DNA of 45,079 nucleotides, taken from Lentisphaeria bacterium. Lineage in GTDB: Bacteria; Verrucomicrobiota; Lentisphaeria; Victivallales; Victivallaceae. Of this stretch, positions 7,612 through 16,359 are shown piece after piece; positions within the stretch are counted from its first letter, which is position 1; every line of letters begins with the position of its first letter. Below the pieces are notes generated by a model, which was not told the origin of the DNA, made no database searches, and saw only the letters and a list, made by a program, of their open reading frames with translations. The stretch is from NCBI GenBank assembly GCA_017456285.1, contig JAFTJQ010000025.1, positions 1-45,079 of the forward strand. The letters are read 5' to 3'. The position numbers were made by a program, and so were the translations under genes.

Positions 7612-9534
7612 ATGAAGCCCATAGATGTTAAAAATTTACTTGAAGTGGTACGGGAAAGAGAAGCCGAATGCAGTAGCCGCAATCTGTATTCTAATGAAGA
7701 AAGTGCAATTTATTTGCAGGCGTATCAGGAAGCCCACCGTATCGCCGGAAATAAAAGTAATCTCGCATTCAGGGCTGAACTTTTACGACAATTTAGTCTA
7801 ATGATGCCGGTTGTCAGTGAAAAGCACTCTCCATTTCATGGTTCAAGGCGGTTTGATATCCGCATCCCAATGAGAGAAGAGGCGACTAAATCTTTCGCCA
7901 AACTCGCTCACGGTCATAGTATTATTGATTGGGAAACTTTGTTGCACTATGGACCACAAAAACTTGAAAAAGATATATTTGCAATGGCAGATTCTGATTG
8001 TAAAGAGGCTTTTTTGACTGCAATTCAGTCCTTTCGTTATTATATTCGACGTCATAAGGGCTGTGAAAAATTGGCTGACCGACCTCCGGTAAATTTTTAT
8101 GAAGCGTTACAAATTATTTGGTTTGGACAAATATTTCTTCGTGCCGAAGGAGCTTCAGCCGGAATTTCTTTTGGGCGCATGGATGAATATTTGTTGCCAT
8201 TTGTTACTGATTGCAGTGACGAAACAATTATCAGTCTGTTAATTGCTTGGTTTGCAAAGTGTTGTGAGGGTGATGAATCACAAAATGTAACCTTGGGAGA
8301 AGCATCATCAGATAAATTGACCATACTTTTCTTGAAAGCACTTAATAGTTGTCAACTCTGGCAACCGTCTCTCTCTATTCGTATATCAAGTAATATTTCT
8401 GAAACAGTTTGGCAAGAAGCACTTGACTTGACATTGTCCGGCAGCGGTCAACCATCTTACTTTAATTCTCCGGTGGTAATGGAAGCCTTGCAGAACTTGG
8501 GTATCCCTGAACCAAAACTTTTTTCTTGGGGGAGTGTAGGATGCTATGAACCGGCAATTCCTGCTGAATCCGCGCCTTTTACCGTTGCTGCGGCGATATC
8601 TTTACCCGATATTTTGATGAATTTCTTAAAAGAAAACACTACTGAAATTGCTGATTTTGACACATTTATAAAAATGTTTCTCGATTACTTTCGAAATTTT
8701 GATTGGGCAAAATGCCTTGGTAATTGCAAAGATTATTTGCGGAATTTCTCAGCCACGCCTTTCGAGAGTTTGATGATCAAGGATTGTATAAGCAAGGGTA
8801 AGTATCTCTCGGACTGTGGGGCAAAATATAATACTTTGGGTATAAATATGCTTGGGATTGGAACTATTTTGGACTCTTTATTGGTCATTAAACACGCAGT
8901 TTTTACCAAGCGTATAGTGACTTTGGCAGAATTGACCAAGCAGACTTTGAATAATTCTCCAATTAAGTTTGAAAACTGTCCATTTTTTGGAGACTCAAAT
9001 CAAGAAACTGAAAAATTTGTTGCCTTTGTTTCAGAAGAAATCTGCAAATATCTTCTGACAGTTGTTCTGCATGACGGGACAAGGTTGGCACCATCCTATT
9101 TCCTTTTTGGTGCAGATATTATGACTGACGTACAAGCAACACCGGACGGACGGAAGTTTGGCGAAAGAGTATCATACGGCTGCATGCCATCGGAACGACA
9201 TCCAATTGTCCAAACAGAAAGACTTCGTGCTGCCGCTCTCATACCTCATAATATGACGCCAAATGGTTCGCCTGCCATGGTTTCAGTTGCCAAAAACTTG
9301 CTATCTGCTGACCGCCTTAAAGGATTGATACAAGGGTATTTCGCACTTGGTGGGTCGCACCTGCATTTTAATATGCAGGACAAAAAAACATTAATTGAAG
9401 CACAGAGATATCCGGAAAGTCATAGTGATTTAACCGTGAGGGTAAGCGGATACTCTGCCCATTTTATTCGTCTCGCACCACGTTGGCAACAGGCATTGAT
9501 TGACCGAATTGATAATGAAATAGAAAATAAATAA
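7612..9534 (+). CDS. Glycyl radical enzyme of unknown substrate, PFL-like superfamily
   Basis: An oxygen-sensitive radical enzyme. The glycyl radical loop near the C-terminus reads RVSGYSAHF, with the radical on G613. The thiyl-radical cysteine is C311 in SVGCYEP. The glutamate two residues later (E313) is the pattern of the single-cysteine dehydratase/lyase/decarboxylase classes, not of pyruvate formate-lyase, which has two adjacent cysteines. At 640 aa it is clearly shorter than the usual 760-850 aa, mainly in the N-terminal half. Its activase follows 17 bases downstream. It has promoter B and an operator-like site but no clear ribosome site before the ATG. In a carbohydrate locus I infer C-O or C-C cleavage of a sugar-derived polyol or acid. 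Confidence 0.85.
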   Translation: MKPIDVKNLLEVVREREAECSSRNLYSNEESAIYLQAYQEAHRIAGNKSNLAFRAELLRQFSLMMPVVSEKHSPFHGSRRFDIRIPMREEATKSFAKLAHGHSIIDWETLLHYGPQKLEKDIFAMADSDCKEAFLTAIQSFRYYIRRHKGCEKLADRPPVNFYEALQIIWFGQIFLRAEGASAGISFGRMDEYLLPFVTDCSDETIISLLIAWFAKCCEGDESQNVTLGEASSDKLTILFLKALNSCQLWQPSLSIRISSNISETVWQEALDLTLSGSGQPSYFNSPVVMEALQNLGIPEPKLFSWGSVGCYEPAIPAESAPFTVAAAISLPDILMNFLKENTTEIADFDTFIKMFLDYFRNFDWAKCLGNCKDYLRNFSATPFESLMIKDCISKGKYLSDCGAKYNTLGINMLGIGTILDSLLVIKHAVFTKRIVTLAELTKQTLNNSPIKFENCPFFGDSNQETEKFVAFVSEEICKYLLTVVLHDGTRLAPSYFLFGADIMTDVQATPDGRKFGERVSYGCMPSERHPIVQTERLRAAALIPHNMTPNGSPAMVSVAKNLLSADRLKGLIQGYFALGGSHLHFNMQDKKTLIEAQRYPESHSDLTVRVSGYSAHFIRLAPRWQQALIDRIDNEIENK

Positions 9535-9551
9535 TAATTTAAAATTTTGAT

Positions 9552-10451
9552 ATGAAAGCAATTATATTTGATATTCAAAAATTTTCTGTACATGATGGCC
9601 CCGGGATACGCACAACGGTATTTTTTAAGGGGTGTCCTCTATCGTGCACTTGGTGTCATAATCCGGAGGGCAGAAAAGCAACTTCGCAACTCTTCTATAC
9701 AGCTTCCAAATGTGTCAATTGTGGCAGGTGTGCCGAAATTTGTAGTAAGTTATGCCACACAATTGATGAGAATGGTCATAAATTTGAGCGTAAAAATTGT
9801 GTTGTGTGTGGAAGATGTGCCGAAGTATGCCCGGCAAAATCACTTGAATTATGCGGCAAAGAATATACTGTCGATGAAGTCCTTGCCGAAGTCCAACAAG
9901 ACCGTGCTTTTTATGAAACCTCCGGTGGTGGGATTACTCTATCAGGCGGAGAACCCATGGCTCAATTTGATTTTGCATTGGAACTTGCAAAAAAATCGAA
10001 AGAATCAGGACTTCATGTTGCAATGGAGACTTGCGGTTTTGCACCACAGAAAAATTTTGAGATAATTTTGCCTTATATCGACCTTTTTCTCTATGATATA
10101 AAAAGTATTGATCCAGAGAAACACAAACAATTTACCGGGCAGGATTTGACTTTAATTCATGAAAATCTCCGCTTCATTGATAGTAGCGACAAAAAAATTC
10201 AACTCCGTTGTCCGCTTATCCCGGGGTTAAATGATTCAAAAAAAGAACTTTCAGGAATTGCGGATTTAGCAAATTCACTAAAAAATGTGCAGAGCATAGA
10301 TATTGAACCATATCATCCACTTGGGGTATCAAAAGCGGAACGGCTGGGAGAAAAATATATTTATGAAGCACCTTTTACCTCAGAGGAAGTTTGGAAGCAA
10401 CAAATTGAGTACATTGCTGAACGTACTGAATATATTGTTAAAAAGCAATAA
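9552..10451 (+). CDS. Glycyl radical enzyme activating protein (radical SAM)
   Basis: It uses S-adenosylmethionine and a [4Fe-4S] cluster to abstract hydrogen from the glycine of the partner enzyme. The radical SAM motif is C28-x3-C32-x2-C35 in FFKGCPLSCTWCHNPEG. A ferredoxin-like insert carries two further cluster motifs, C54/C57/C60/C64 and C83/C86/C89/C93, as in most activases of non-PFL glycyl radical enzymes. GGGITLSGGEP binds SAM. At 299 aa it is normal for the family. The 17-base gap after the glycyl radical enzyme gene and the lack of a promoter between them make the pair an operon. Confidence 0.95.
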   Translation: MKAIIFDIQKFSVHDGPGIRTTVFFKGCPLSCTWCHNPEGRKATSQLFYTASKCVNCGRCAEICSKLCHTIDENGHKFERKNCVVCGRCAEVCPAKSLELCGKEYTVDEVLAEVQQDRAFYETSGGGITLSGGEPMAQFDFALELAKKSKESGLHVAMETCGFAPQKNFEIILPYIDLFLYDIKSIDPEKHKQFTGQDLTLIHENLRFIDSSDKKIQLRCPLIPGLNDSKKELSGIADLANSLKNVQSIDIEPYHPLGVSKAERLGEKYIYEAPFTSEEVWKQQIEYIAERTEYIVKKQ

Positions 10452-10507
10452 AAAGGAGTATAAGAGATAATGGAATAAAATTTTTTTGTTTTTTTCTCTT
10501 TTTCCTC

Positions 10508-10535
10508 TTGCTTTTTTTATTTTAGATGCTAAATT
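10508..10535 (+). promoter_or_regulatory. Promoter C
   Basis: TTGCTT at 10508, 16-bp spacer ending in ATGC, TAAATT at 10530-10535. More diverged than B and D but with the same spacing. Confidence 0.6.
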
Positions 10536-10580
10536 ATTAATAAAACGATTCATTATGAATCTTTTATTTTTTGAAATTAA

Positions 10581-10596
10581 CTGTCTTCGATGACAG
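10581..10596 (+). promoter_or_regulatory. Candidate LacI-family operator, copy C
   Basis: CTGTCTTCGATGACAG, 45 bp after the -10 box. The best palindrome of the set: 7 of 8 positions pair around a central CG. As RNA it could also fold into a 5-bp stem with a UUCGAU loop. Confidence 0.6.
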
Positions 10597-10736
10597 ATAT
10601 GTAATAATGAAACCATACAATATGTATTGGAGAAACACTGAATTTTGAATTGACAAAATTATATTCAAAGTGTATTTTATCCTCACTGACTCTATTTTTG
10701 AGTTAGTGAGAATTAATTATTTCAGGACGATTGATT
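10597..10736 (+). other. Leader with hairpin before the nucleoside-hydrolase-like gene
   Basis: No gene is visible. A strong hairpin lies at 10682-10710 (CTCACTGACTC pairing with GAGTTAGTGAG, one G-T pair). The order CTGAATTT, AAAGTGT and then a CTCA...TGAGAATT hairpin matches the stretch after the prepilin gene (about 5400-5456), as if a prepilin gene had been lost here. Confidence 0.5.
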
Positions 10737-11627
10737 ATGAAGCATTTAATTTTAGGTACAGATTGGTATTCAGACTGCGATGACTGTGTGGCGGTGAGAC
10801 TTTTAGTTAATTTGCACAAGTCGAAGCAGATTTCGCTTGACGGAATTGCGATTAATGCCTGTATGGAGTATTCCGCCGCAAGTTTATGCGGATTTTTGGA
10901 GAAATCAGGCGTAATTGATATTCCTATCGCTCTTGATTGTGAGGCAACTAATTTTGCCGGAATCGGCCGTTACCAAAAGCGTTTAGCTCAATATGCGACT
11001 AAAATTAAATCTAATGCCGAGGTAGAAGACCCAATTAAACTTTATCGAAAAGTTTTAACTGCTTCAACGGAAAAAGTTAATGTCCTCGAAATCGGCTTCA
11101 ATCAAATTTTAGCAGGGTTATTAAAATCTGACAGCGATGAGATTTCTCCACTCAAAGGAATTGATTTAGTTAGGGAAAAAGTGGAGCATTTATGGATTGT
11201 CGGCGGTCAATGGGATATCCCAACCGGTGGCAAAGAACACAACTTCTGCAATACTTTAAAGGCTTCCAAGTCGATTGAATATGTTTGTGAAAATTGGCAG
11301 ACACCTATAACTTTTTTAGGGTTTGAAGTTGGTGATACAGTAATTACGGGAAATAAACTTGATCATAATGACCCGCTTCATCAGGCAATTATTGATACAG
11401 GACACAAAAATGGTCGCAGTTCGTGGGATCCAATGTTGGTATTACTTGGTGCAACTGGTGATTTAGAAAAAGAAGGGTATGATTGCGTAGTTGGTTGGGC
11501 AAGAGTCGATGGCGATACTGGCGTAAATTATTTTACAGAAACTCCTGATGGCAACCACCGCTATGTCAAAAAGACCAGACCAGACGAATTTTATGAAAAT
11601 AGAATCAATGCGTTGATAAAATTATGA
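10737..11627 (+). CDS. Nucleoside-hydrolase-fold (IUNH superfamily) hydrolase
   Basis: The fold normally cleaves N-glycosidic bonds of ribonucleosides with a calcium ion. The N-terminal metal motif DTDxGxDDxxA appears as GTDWYSDCDDCVAVRLL (D9, D13, D15, D16), with the first aspartate replaced by glycine. WIVGGQWD, EHNFCNTLKASKSIEYV (the E-N-x-D-x-A-A region, altered) and a SSWDPMLVLL segment follow the family order. I chose the ATG at 10737 over the TTG at 10731 because AGGA at 10724-10727 is 9 bases away. In this locus it may act on a glycoside rather than a nucleoside; the altered motif leaves the substrate open. No signal peptide. Confidence 0.7.
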   Translation: MKHLILGTDWYSDCDDCVAVRLLVNLHKSKQISLDGIAINACMEYSAASLCGFLEKSGVIDIPIALDCEATNFAGIGRYQKRLAQYATKIKSNAEVEDPIKLYRKVLTASTEKVNVLEIGFNQILAGLLKSDSDEISPLKGIDLVREKVEHLWIVGGQWDIPTGGKEHNFCNTLKASKSIEYVCENWQTPITFLGFEVGDTVITGNKLDHNDPLHQAIIDTGHKNGRSSWDPMLVLLGATGDLEKEGYDCVVGWARVDGDTGVNYFTETPDGNHRYVKKTRPDEFYENRINALIKL

Positions 11628-11653
11628 ATTAAAAATTATGAATTATGGTAGTT

Positions 11654-11674
11654 GTCGGGTGAAAATCACCCGAC
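11654..11674 (+). terminator. Hairpin after the nucleoside-hydrolase-like gene
   Basis: GTCGGGTGA/TCACCCGAC, 9-bp stem with an AAA loop. There is no T tract, so it may be a weak terminator or an mRNA end-protecting hairpin. The arms are the same as in the terminator at 27803. Confidence 0.5.
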
Positions 11675-11760
11675 TTGAAATATAGCGTGCTTCGCATTTA
11701 AAGCCGACTGCAGCTATCTTTTCTATGCAAAAATACAAAAAAATTAAAAAAAAATATTAT

Positions 11761-11863
11761 TTTGCTATTGCTTTTTTATTTTTTTGTGCTATAATATTAC
11801 TGTAATTTCAAGGAATTGGTCTTTGATTTACATTTTATTTTTACAAATAACTGTCTTCGATGA
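11761..11863 (+). repeat. Duplicated promoter-leader cassette, copy D
   Basis: Almost identical to 7479-7581 at a constant offset of 4282 bases, including the -10 box, leader and left operator arm. Confidence 0.9.
11768..11795 (+). promoter_or_regulatory. Promoter D (GH71-like gene)
   Basis: TTGCTT at 11768, 16-bp spacer ending in GTGC, TATAAT at 11790-11795. Confidence 0.75.
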
Positions 11864-11866
11864 CAA
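11851..11866 (+). promoter_or_regulatory. Candidate LacI-family operator, copy D
   Basis: CTGTCTTCGATGACAA, 55 bp after the -10 box; 6 of 8 positions are symmetric around the central CG. Confidence 0.55.
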
Positions 11867-11912
11867 ATAATTAAAATTTTAACATTAAACATTTAATAAA
11901 AAAGGAGTGAAA

Positions 11913-14333
11913 ATGAAGAAATTTAATGTTTTAACTTTGCTTTTATTTGCAACTGCATTGTGTTCACCGCTTGCGGTCTATGCCGACACAAAAGTACAGG
12001 ATGATGGCGATCGCAAAATGTGTTGGGCACACGTTGTCCGTTGGGGATTTTTCCAGAAAACTTATGATAATTCAGGGTCGGTTCAGGATATGGCAAATCA
12101 AGCTATTGATAGAACTCTTTTAGGTGAACTCACACACGAGAGAGATGCCTTTTGGGGAAATGCCAAAGCTCAGATTGATTCGGCTCGTAAATATGGAATT
12201 GACGGTTTCTGCATTAATATGGTTAACCCAAAATCTTATATGAGTGGTATGGGGCAGTTTTTGAATGCGGCAGAGGGAACTGATTTCAAAGTTGCACTTT
12301 GTATTGATAATCAGATGCATCCTAATGTTGATTACTGCATTACCCACATCGGAAATTTTCTCCGCAAATATTACAATCACCCGAATCAAGCAAGAATTGA
12401 CGGGAAACCGGTTGTTTTTATCTACAATGCGGGTATGAATATGGAAAATTGGGCAAAAGTACTTCAGGCATTGAAAGAACAAAATTTGGAGGCTTACTAT
12501 ATTCACCGCGCCTCTTTTGAATGGCAGGAAGCGGTATCGCAAGAAAATTTGGCGGCATCACTTGCGGTTAATAATGGTCTTTACGATTTTGGTTGCTGCG
12601 GATTTTCTCGCGAACAGATGAAATCACGCACCAAGGCTTTGGTAAGTGGTATCAATAATTACCGTAAAGATGGAATTTTGTGTGCAAGCGTGGTTCCGGG
12701 TTATATCGGTCGTGCGGTTGGTAATTATCGCCCGTTCCTCGGAAGTAAATCATTTATCGACGGCTGGGAAGCAATTTTAGCTAATCCGCGGGTCAATTGG
12801 GTTTGCATTACAACTTGGAATGACTATACCGAAACTACTCACATTGAACCATCAGTGGTCAATCGTGATGCTTTGACTATATTGAATCAGGAATATATTC
12901 GTAAATGGAAAAAATTACCATATCCAAGTCGTCCTGCACAGCCGATTATCTCATATCATGAAGAAGTTGTTGCCGGTAACGACTGGATAGTTGAAGTATT
13001 GAGTTTCCCTTATAATTGCGGTGAGTATGTAGTTGATATTGAAATTATCGATACTACTGATAATAAACCAATTAAAAAATTTGTTGTGCCGCTGCCAAAG
13101 GATAAAATCAGCGCACAACAATTCCGCTTAACTCATAGAGAGATGAGAACAGGAACAGTTTTTCGTGTAATTGCTAAAACTATTAACAAGGCTGATAATC
13201 AACTTGGTACTTTCACTAAAACAGACGGTTTCGTGCAGCTTTATTCATTCGTCCGTCGTTTTGAATACGCAGAAAATCAGCGTACTATCAGATTGCCATT
13301 GAATATGATTTTGCCACTTAATATGACTCTGACAATTGCTGATGATAAGTTGAATGGTAATTTAAATATGTGGGTAGGCGGTGGCAAAATTGAGTTGCTC
13401 CGAAATGGTTATCCCGTTGAAGAACGCACTTTTCAGCACAATGGCAAACCGGTTTGCAAAATGACTTTTGATATGCCAAAATATGGCAGAACTTCTCATG
13501 ATGTTTACATGCTTCGCTATACTGACGTTTCAGGTTGCATAGCTTTCTCTAATCCGGTAAGTTATTCTGCGGATGGTGCAGATAAAATTGTAAATCAAAA
13601 AGTTATTGTTACTCATTCTGCATTTGATGAAGATTGGCCATTGTGGCCAAAACGCAAGCAAGCGACTGTTGCGACAATGAAGACTACTGAAAACATGATT
13701 TACAAGCTTTGTTATAACTTTAATGAGGGTAATGGCAAAATCGCTCGATCTTCAACTGCTTGGCAGATTCCGCTTTTGATTGGCGAACCTGGCCGTGGAT
13801 TCAAAGTAACTCCGAAAGTTAAACCTGAATGGGTTGACTCCGCATGGGTTGATGGAAGTAATCGCAAAGTTTTACAGTTCTTCGGACAATCTGTTGCAAC
13901 TCTGCCGGTTAGATCTATGCCGACTGGAATTTTCACTATTGAAGCACTGATTTCAGCAAATCAACCAAGTGCCCCCGCGGTGCTTTTCGGCGAACAAAAG
14001 CCGTTTGCCGTATATGTGTTGCCTGATGGAAAGCTCAAGGTTGATTACTTAATTCCTTATGGAAATTCGAGTTTGGAATCAACTAAAGCAATTGAGTTTA
14101 ATAAGTGGACTCATGTCGCAGTAGTAAATTCAGGTAATAAGTTAGAGTTGTTTATTAATGGTGAATTGGTTGGTTCACAAACAATTAAGGCTCAGACTTA
14201 TCCGATAAACTCAACATTTGCTTTGGGCAATTATTCAAGAACTCTCGGTAATGGATATGATGGATTGATTGCTGGTTTCGCACTTGCCGGAACTGACCTT
14301 GCTCCTGCAAATTTCCAATTGAAATTAAAATAA
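11913..14333 (+). CDS. Secreted GH71-like glycoside hydrolase with C-terminal LamG-type domain
   Basis: The start at 11913 fits the AAGGAG ribosome site; the GTG at 11907 overlaps it. A signal peptide (about residues 1-24, cleavage after AVYA) sends the protein out of the cytoplasm. Residues 30-330 resemble the GH71/GH99-like barrel: WAHVVRWGF, a RKYGIDGFCINM strand, GKPVVFIYN and TTWNDYTETTHIEPS (W302, N303, D304, E307), which matches the TWNDxxE element of these families. GH71 enzymes cut alpha-1,3-glucan. The middle (330-600) looks like beta-sandwich domains. Residues about 655-806 form a LamG/concanavalin-like domain (FTIEALIS, KWTHVAVVNSGNKLELFING). It is the only hydrolase of the locus with an export signal, so it probably makes the first cut. 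Confidence 0.7.
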   Translation: MKKFNVLTLLLFATALCSPLAVYADTKVQDDGDRKMCWAHVVRWGFFQKTYDNSGSVQDMANQAIDRTLLGELTHERDAFWGNAKAQIDSARKYGIDGFCINMVNPKSYMSGMGQFLNAAEGTDFKVALCIDNQMHPNVDYCITHIGNFLRKYYNHPNQARIDGKPVVFIYNAGMNMENWAKVLQALKEQNLEAYYIHRASFEWQEAVSQENLAASLAVNNGLYDFGCCGFSREQMKSRTKALVSGINNYRKDGILCASVVPGYIGRAVGNYRPFLGSKSFIDGWEAILANPRVNWVCITTWNDYTETTHIEPSVVNRDALTILNQEYIRKWKKLPYPSRPAQPIISYHEEVVAGNDWIVEVLSFPYNCGEYVVDIEIIDTTDNKPIKKFVVPLPKDKISAQQFRLTHREMRTGTVFRVIAKTINKADNQLGTFTKTDGFVQLYSFVRRFEYAENQRTIRLPLNMILPLNMTLTIADDKLNGNLNMWVGGGKIELLRNGYPVEERTFQHNGKPVCKMTFDMPKYGRTSHDVYMLRYTDVSGCIAFSNPVSYSADGADKIVNQKVIVTHSAFDEDWPLWPKRKQATVATMKTTENMIYKLCYNFNEGNGKIARSSTAWQIPLLIGEPGRGFKVTPKVKPEWVDSAWVDGSNRKVLQFFGQSVATLPVRSMPTGIFTIEALISANQPSAPAVLFGEQKPFAVYVLPDGKLKVDYLIPYGNSSLESTKAIEFNKWTHVAVVNSGNKLELFINGELVGSQTIKAQTYPINSTFALGNYSRTLGNGYDGLIAGFALAGTDLAPANFQLKLK

Positions 14334-14372
14334 AAAAATGAAAATATAAATAAGAAAAAAGAGGTAACTATC

Positions 14373-16355
14373 ATGAAAACTAAGGATTTTTCATTCGTTA
14401 ACATTGTTCCTGTTAAAGCAACTTGCCCGGAGTTTGCAGTTTCTGAAATTCGTCGTCAGCACAAAGAAGTCGGCTTGACCAAATTCGCATTGATGTTGAC
14501 ACTTCAACCAATGGGGTTCCCAGCCAAAGATAATGCAGATCGCATTATCTCTACTGCGGCTAAAGTTATGGAAGAATTAAAAGATGAGCCACTTACCATC
14601 GGTATTTTGTTCCAAAGTTTTTTGGGGCATGGTTGGAGCGGTCGTGTGCCTTTGACTGATGAACCTTGGCAAAGAATTGTGAAAAATGACGGCGTATTGT
14701 CAAGTCGCATGTGTATTTCTGATGAGAATTTTCAAAAATACATTCTTTATGTAGTTGAAGAAGTTATGAAACTTGGACCGAAGTTTTTGATTACAGATGA
14801 TGACTTTGGTCTTCGTCGCGGTGAATGTTTCTGTCAAAATCATGTAAATATGTTTAATGCTGCTGCAAAAGAAAAATTTGGCAGTCTTCCTCGTTCTGCA
14901 AAAGAACTTATTCAAATGGTTGAAAGTCGTCCGGAGGATGATCCGGAGGTTGTTTTACTTGCAGAAATTCGTCACAAGGAATTAATCAATATCGCAAGAG
15001 AGATCCGCAAAGTTATCGATAAATATGATGATACTATCTCTTGTACTCAATGTACTTCAGGCGGTGCTCACGGCTGGATCAATGAGTTAGTTCATACCCT
15101 CGCCGGCAAAAAGGCAATGCCATCTGTACGCGTCAATAATGCTATTTATTGTATCAATCAGCCTTTGGATATGTATAGATTGACTTCACAAACTTATAAA
15201 ATTAAGAACTGCTATGATGAAAACGTACCGGAAATTTTGGACGAAGCAGATACTTGTCCGCAAACCTATTATGCGGAAAATGCAATCCTTTTCCATACTC
15301 ACTTAACCAATGCGGCACTTTGCGGTTTAACAGGGGCAAAAATTTGGATTTCTGAATTTGAAAATAGTTATTGTACCCGTTATTATGATAAATTTGAGTA
15401 TTATCTTAAAAATTATCGCGGGTTCTATAATGAACTTCGTAATACTGTCGATAAGACTACTTATCAAGGTATTCACCACTTATTGGTAAAGGGTGATTAT
15501 CCATCAATGACGCATCCATTAAATGCTTCATGGCCAAGTTATTCAAGTGATTGGAATATGGGGTTAATGGGTACATTTGCTTTCCCATTGGCTTATGACC
15601 GTGGCGAAAATGATGGTATTTATGCGCTTTGTGAAACCAGTGTCCGTTTCGCAACTGATGAACAGTTGAAAGAACTTTTCCGTAAAAATCTTTTGATTGA
15701 CTCAAAAGCGGCAAAACTTCTTTCTGCTCGTGGTTTCGATAAATATATGGGAGTTAAAACTGTCGAAGATAGTAGATTTTTCTTTACTCATGAACTTGAT
15801 GAAAGCGATAATCGTGTTGTTAGTTTAATGTGGGAACCAGATATGGCGAAACTTGAATGTGTTTCAGATAAAACTGATGTGAAAACTTGGTGCGTTCAAG
15901 CTGAATTATATGATGTTGCCCCCACCAAACAATCTCCATGTATGACCTTCTTTACTAATGAACTTGGCGGCAGAGTGGCAACTTTGGCATGGACTTATGA
16001 CTTTACTTTGCTTAAAATTTGGCGAAGAGAGCGTCGTGAAATGTTAATGAAGGCGGTTCAATTCCTCAATGGCGGAGTGCAAGTTGATATGCTCCTTGAT
16101 GTATGGCAGCAGGTTTTGGTGCGTCATGGTAAAATTGGTGACGGAGCTGAGGAACTTGTGGCATTGATTTCACTCTCATTGGATAAGATTCCGGAGATTA
16201 AACTCTCAATGTCGCGACCGGTGTATGGAGTTAAACAACTTCAAGCAGATGGCAGTTGGGCAGATGTCAAATTTGAATGCGATTGCCGCACTCTCAAAGT
16301 AGATTTGCCTTTGGAAATTGCATCACCTGTTATTCTTAAATTGAAAGTAAAATAA
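14373..16355 (+). CDS. Large TIM-barrel-like hydrolase, GH42-like, family uncertain
   Basis: A 660-residue soluble protein without signal peptide. I do not recognise a defined family. The segment FLITDDDFGLRRGECFCQNHVNMF (split here: D142-D144, then C152, C154, H157) resembles the metal/substrate region of GH42-like barrel enzymes, and SRPVYGVKQLQADG with the last ~100 residues looks like a small beta domain, as in such enzymes. It is 39 bases after the GH71-like gene, with a GAGGT ribosome site, so it belongs to the same operon. I infer cytoplasmic trimming of imported oligosaccharides. Confidence 0.5.
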   Translation: MKTKDFSFVNIVPVKATCPEFAVSEIRRQHKEVGLTKFALMLTLQPMGFPAKDNADRIISTAAKVMEELKDEPLTIGILFQSFLGHGWSGRVPLTDEPWQRIVKNDGVLSSRMCISDENFQKYILYVVEEVMKLGPKFLITDDDFGLRRGECFCQNHVNMFNAAAKEKFGSLPRSAKELIQMVESRPEDDPEVVLLAEIRHKELINIAREIRKVIDKYDDTISCTQCTSGGAHGWINELVHTLAGKKAMPSVRVNNAIYCINQPLDMYRLTSQTYKIKNCYDENVPEILDEADTCPQTYYAENAILFHTHLTNAALCGLTGAKIWISEFENSYCTRYYDKFEYYLKNYRGFYNELRNTVDKTTYQGIHHLLVKGDYPSMTHPLNASWPSYSSDWNMGLMGTFAFPLAYDRGENDGIYALCETSVRFATDEQLKELFRKNLLIDSKAAKLLSARGFDKYMGVKTVEDSRFFFTHELDESDNRVVSLMWEPDMAKLECVSDKTDVKTWCVQAELYDVAPTKQSPCMTFFTNELGGRVATLAWTYDFTLLKIWRRERREMLMKAVQFLNGGVQVDMLLDVWQQVLVRHGKIGDGAEELVALISLSLDKIPEIKLSMSRPVYGVKQLQADGSWADVKFECDCRTLKVDLPLEIASPVILKLKVK

Positions 16356-16359
16356 TTTA

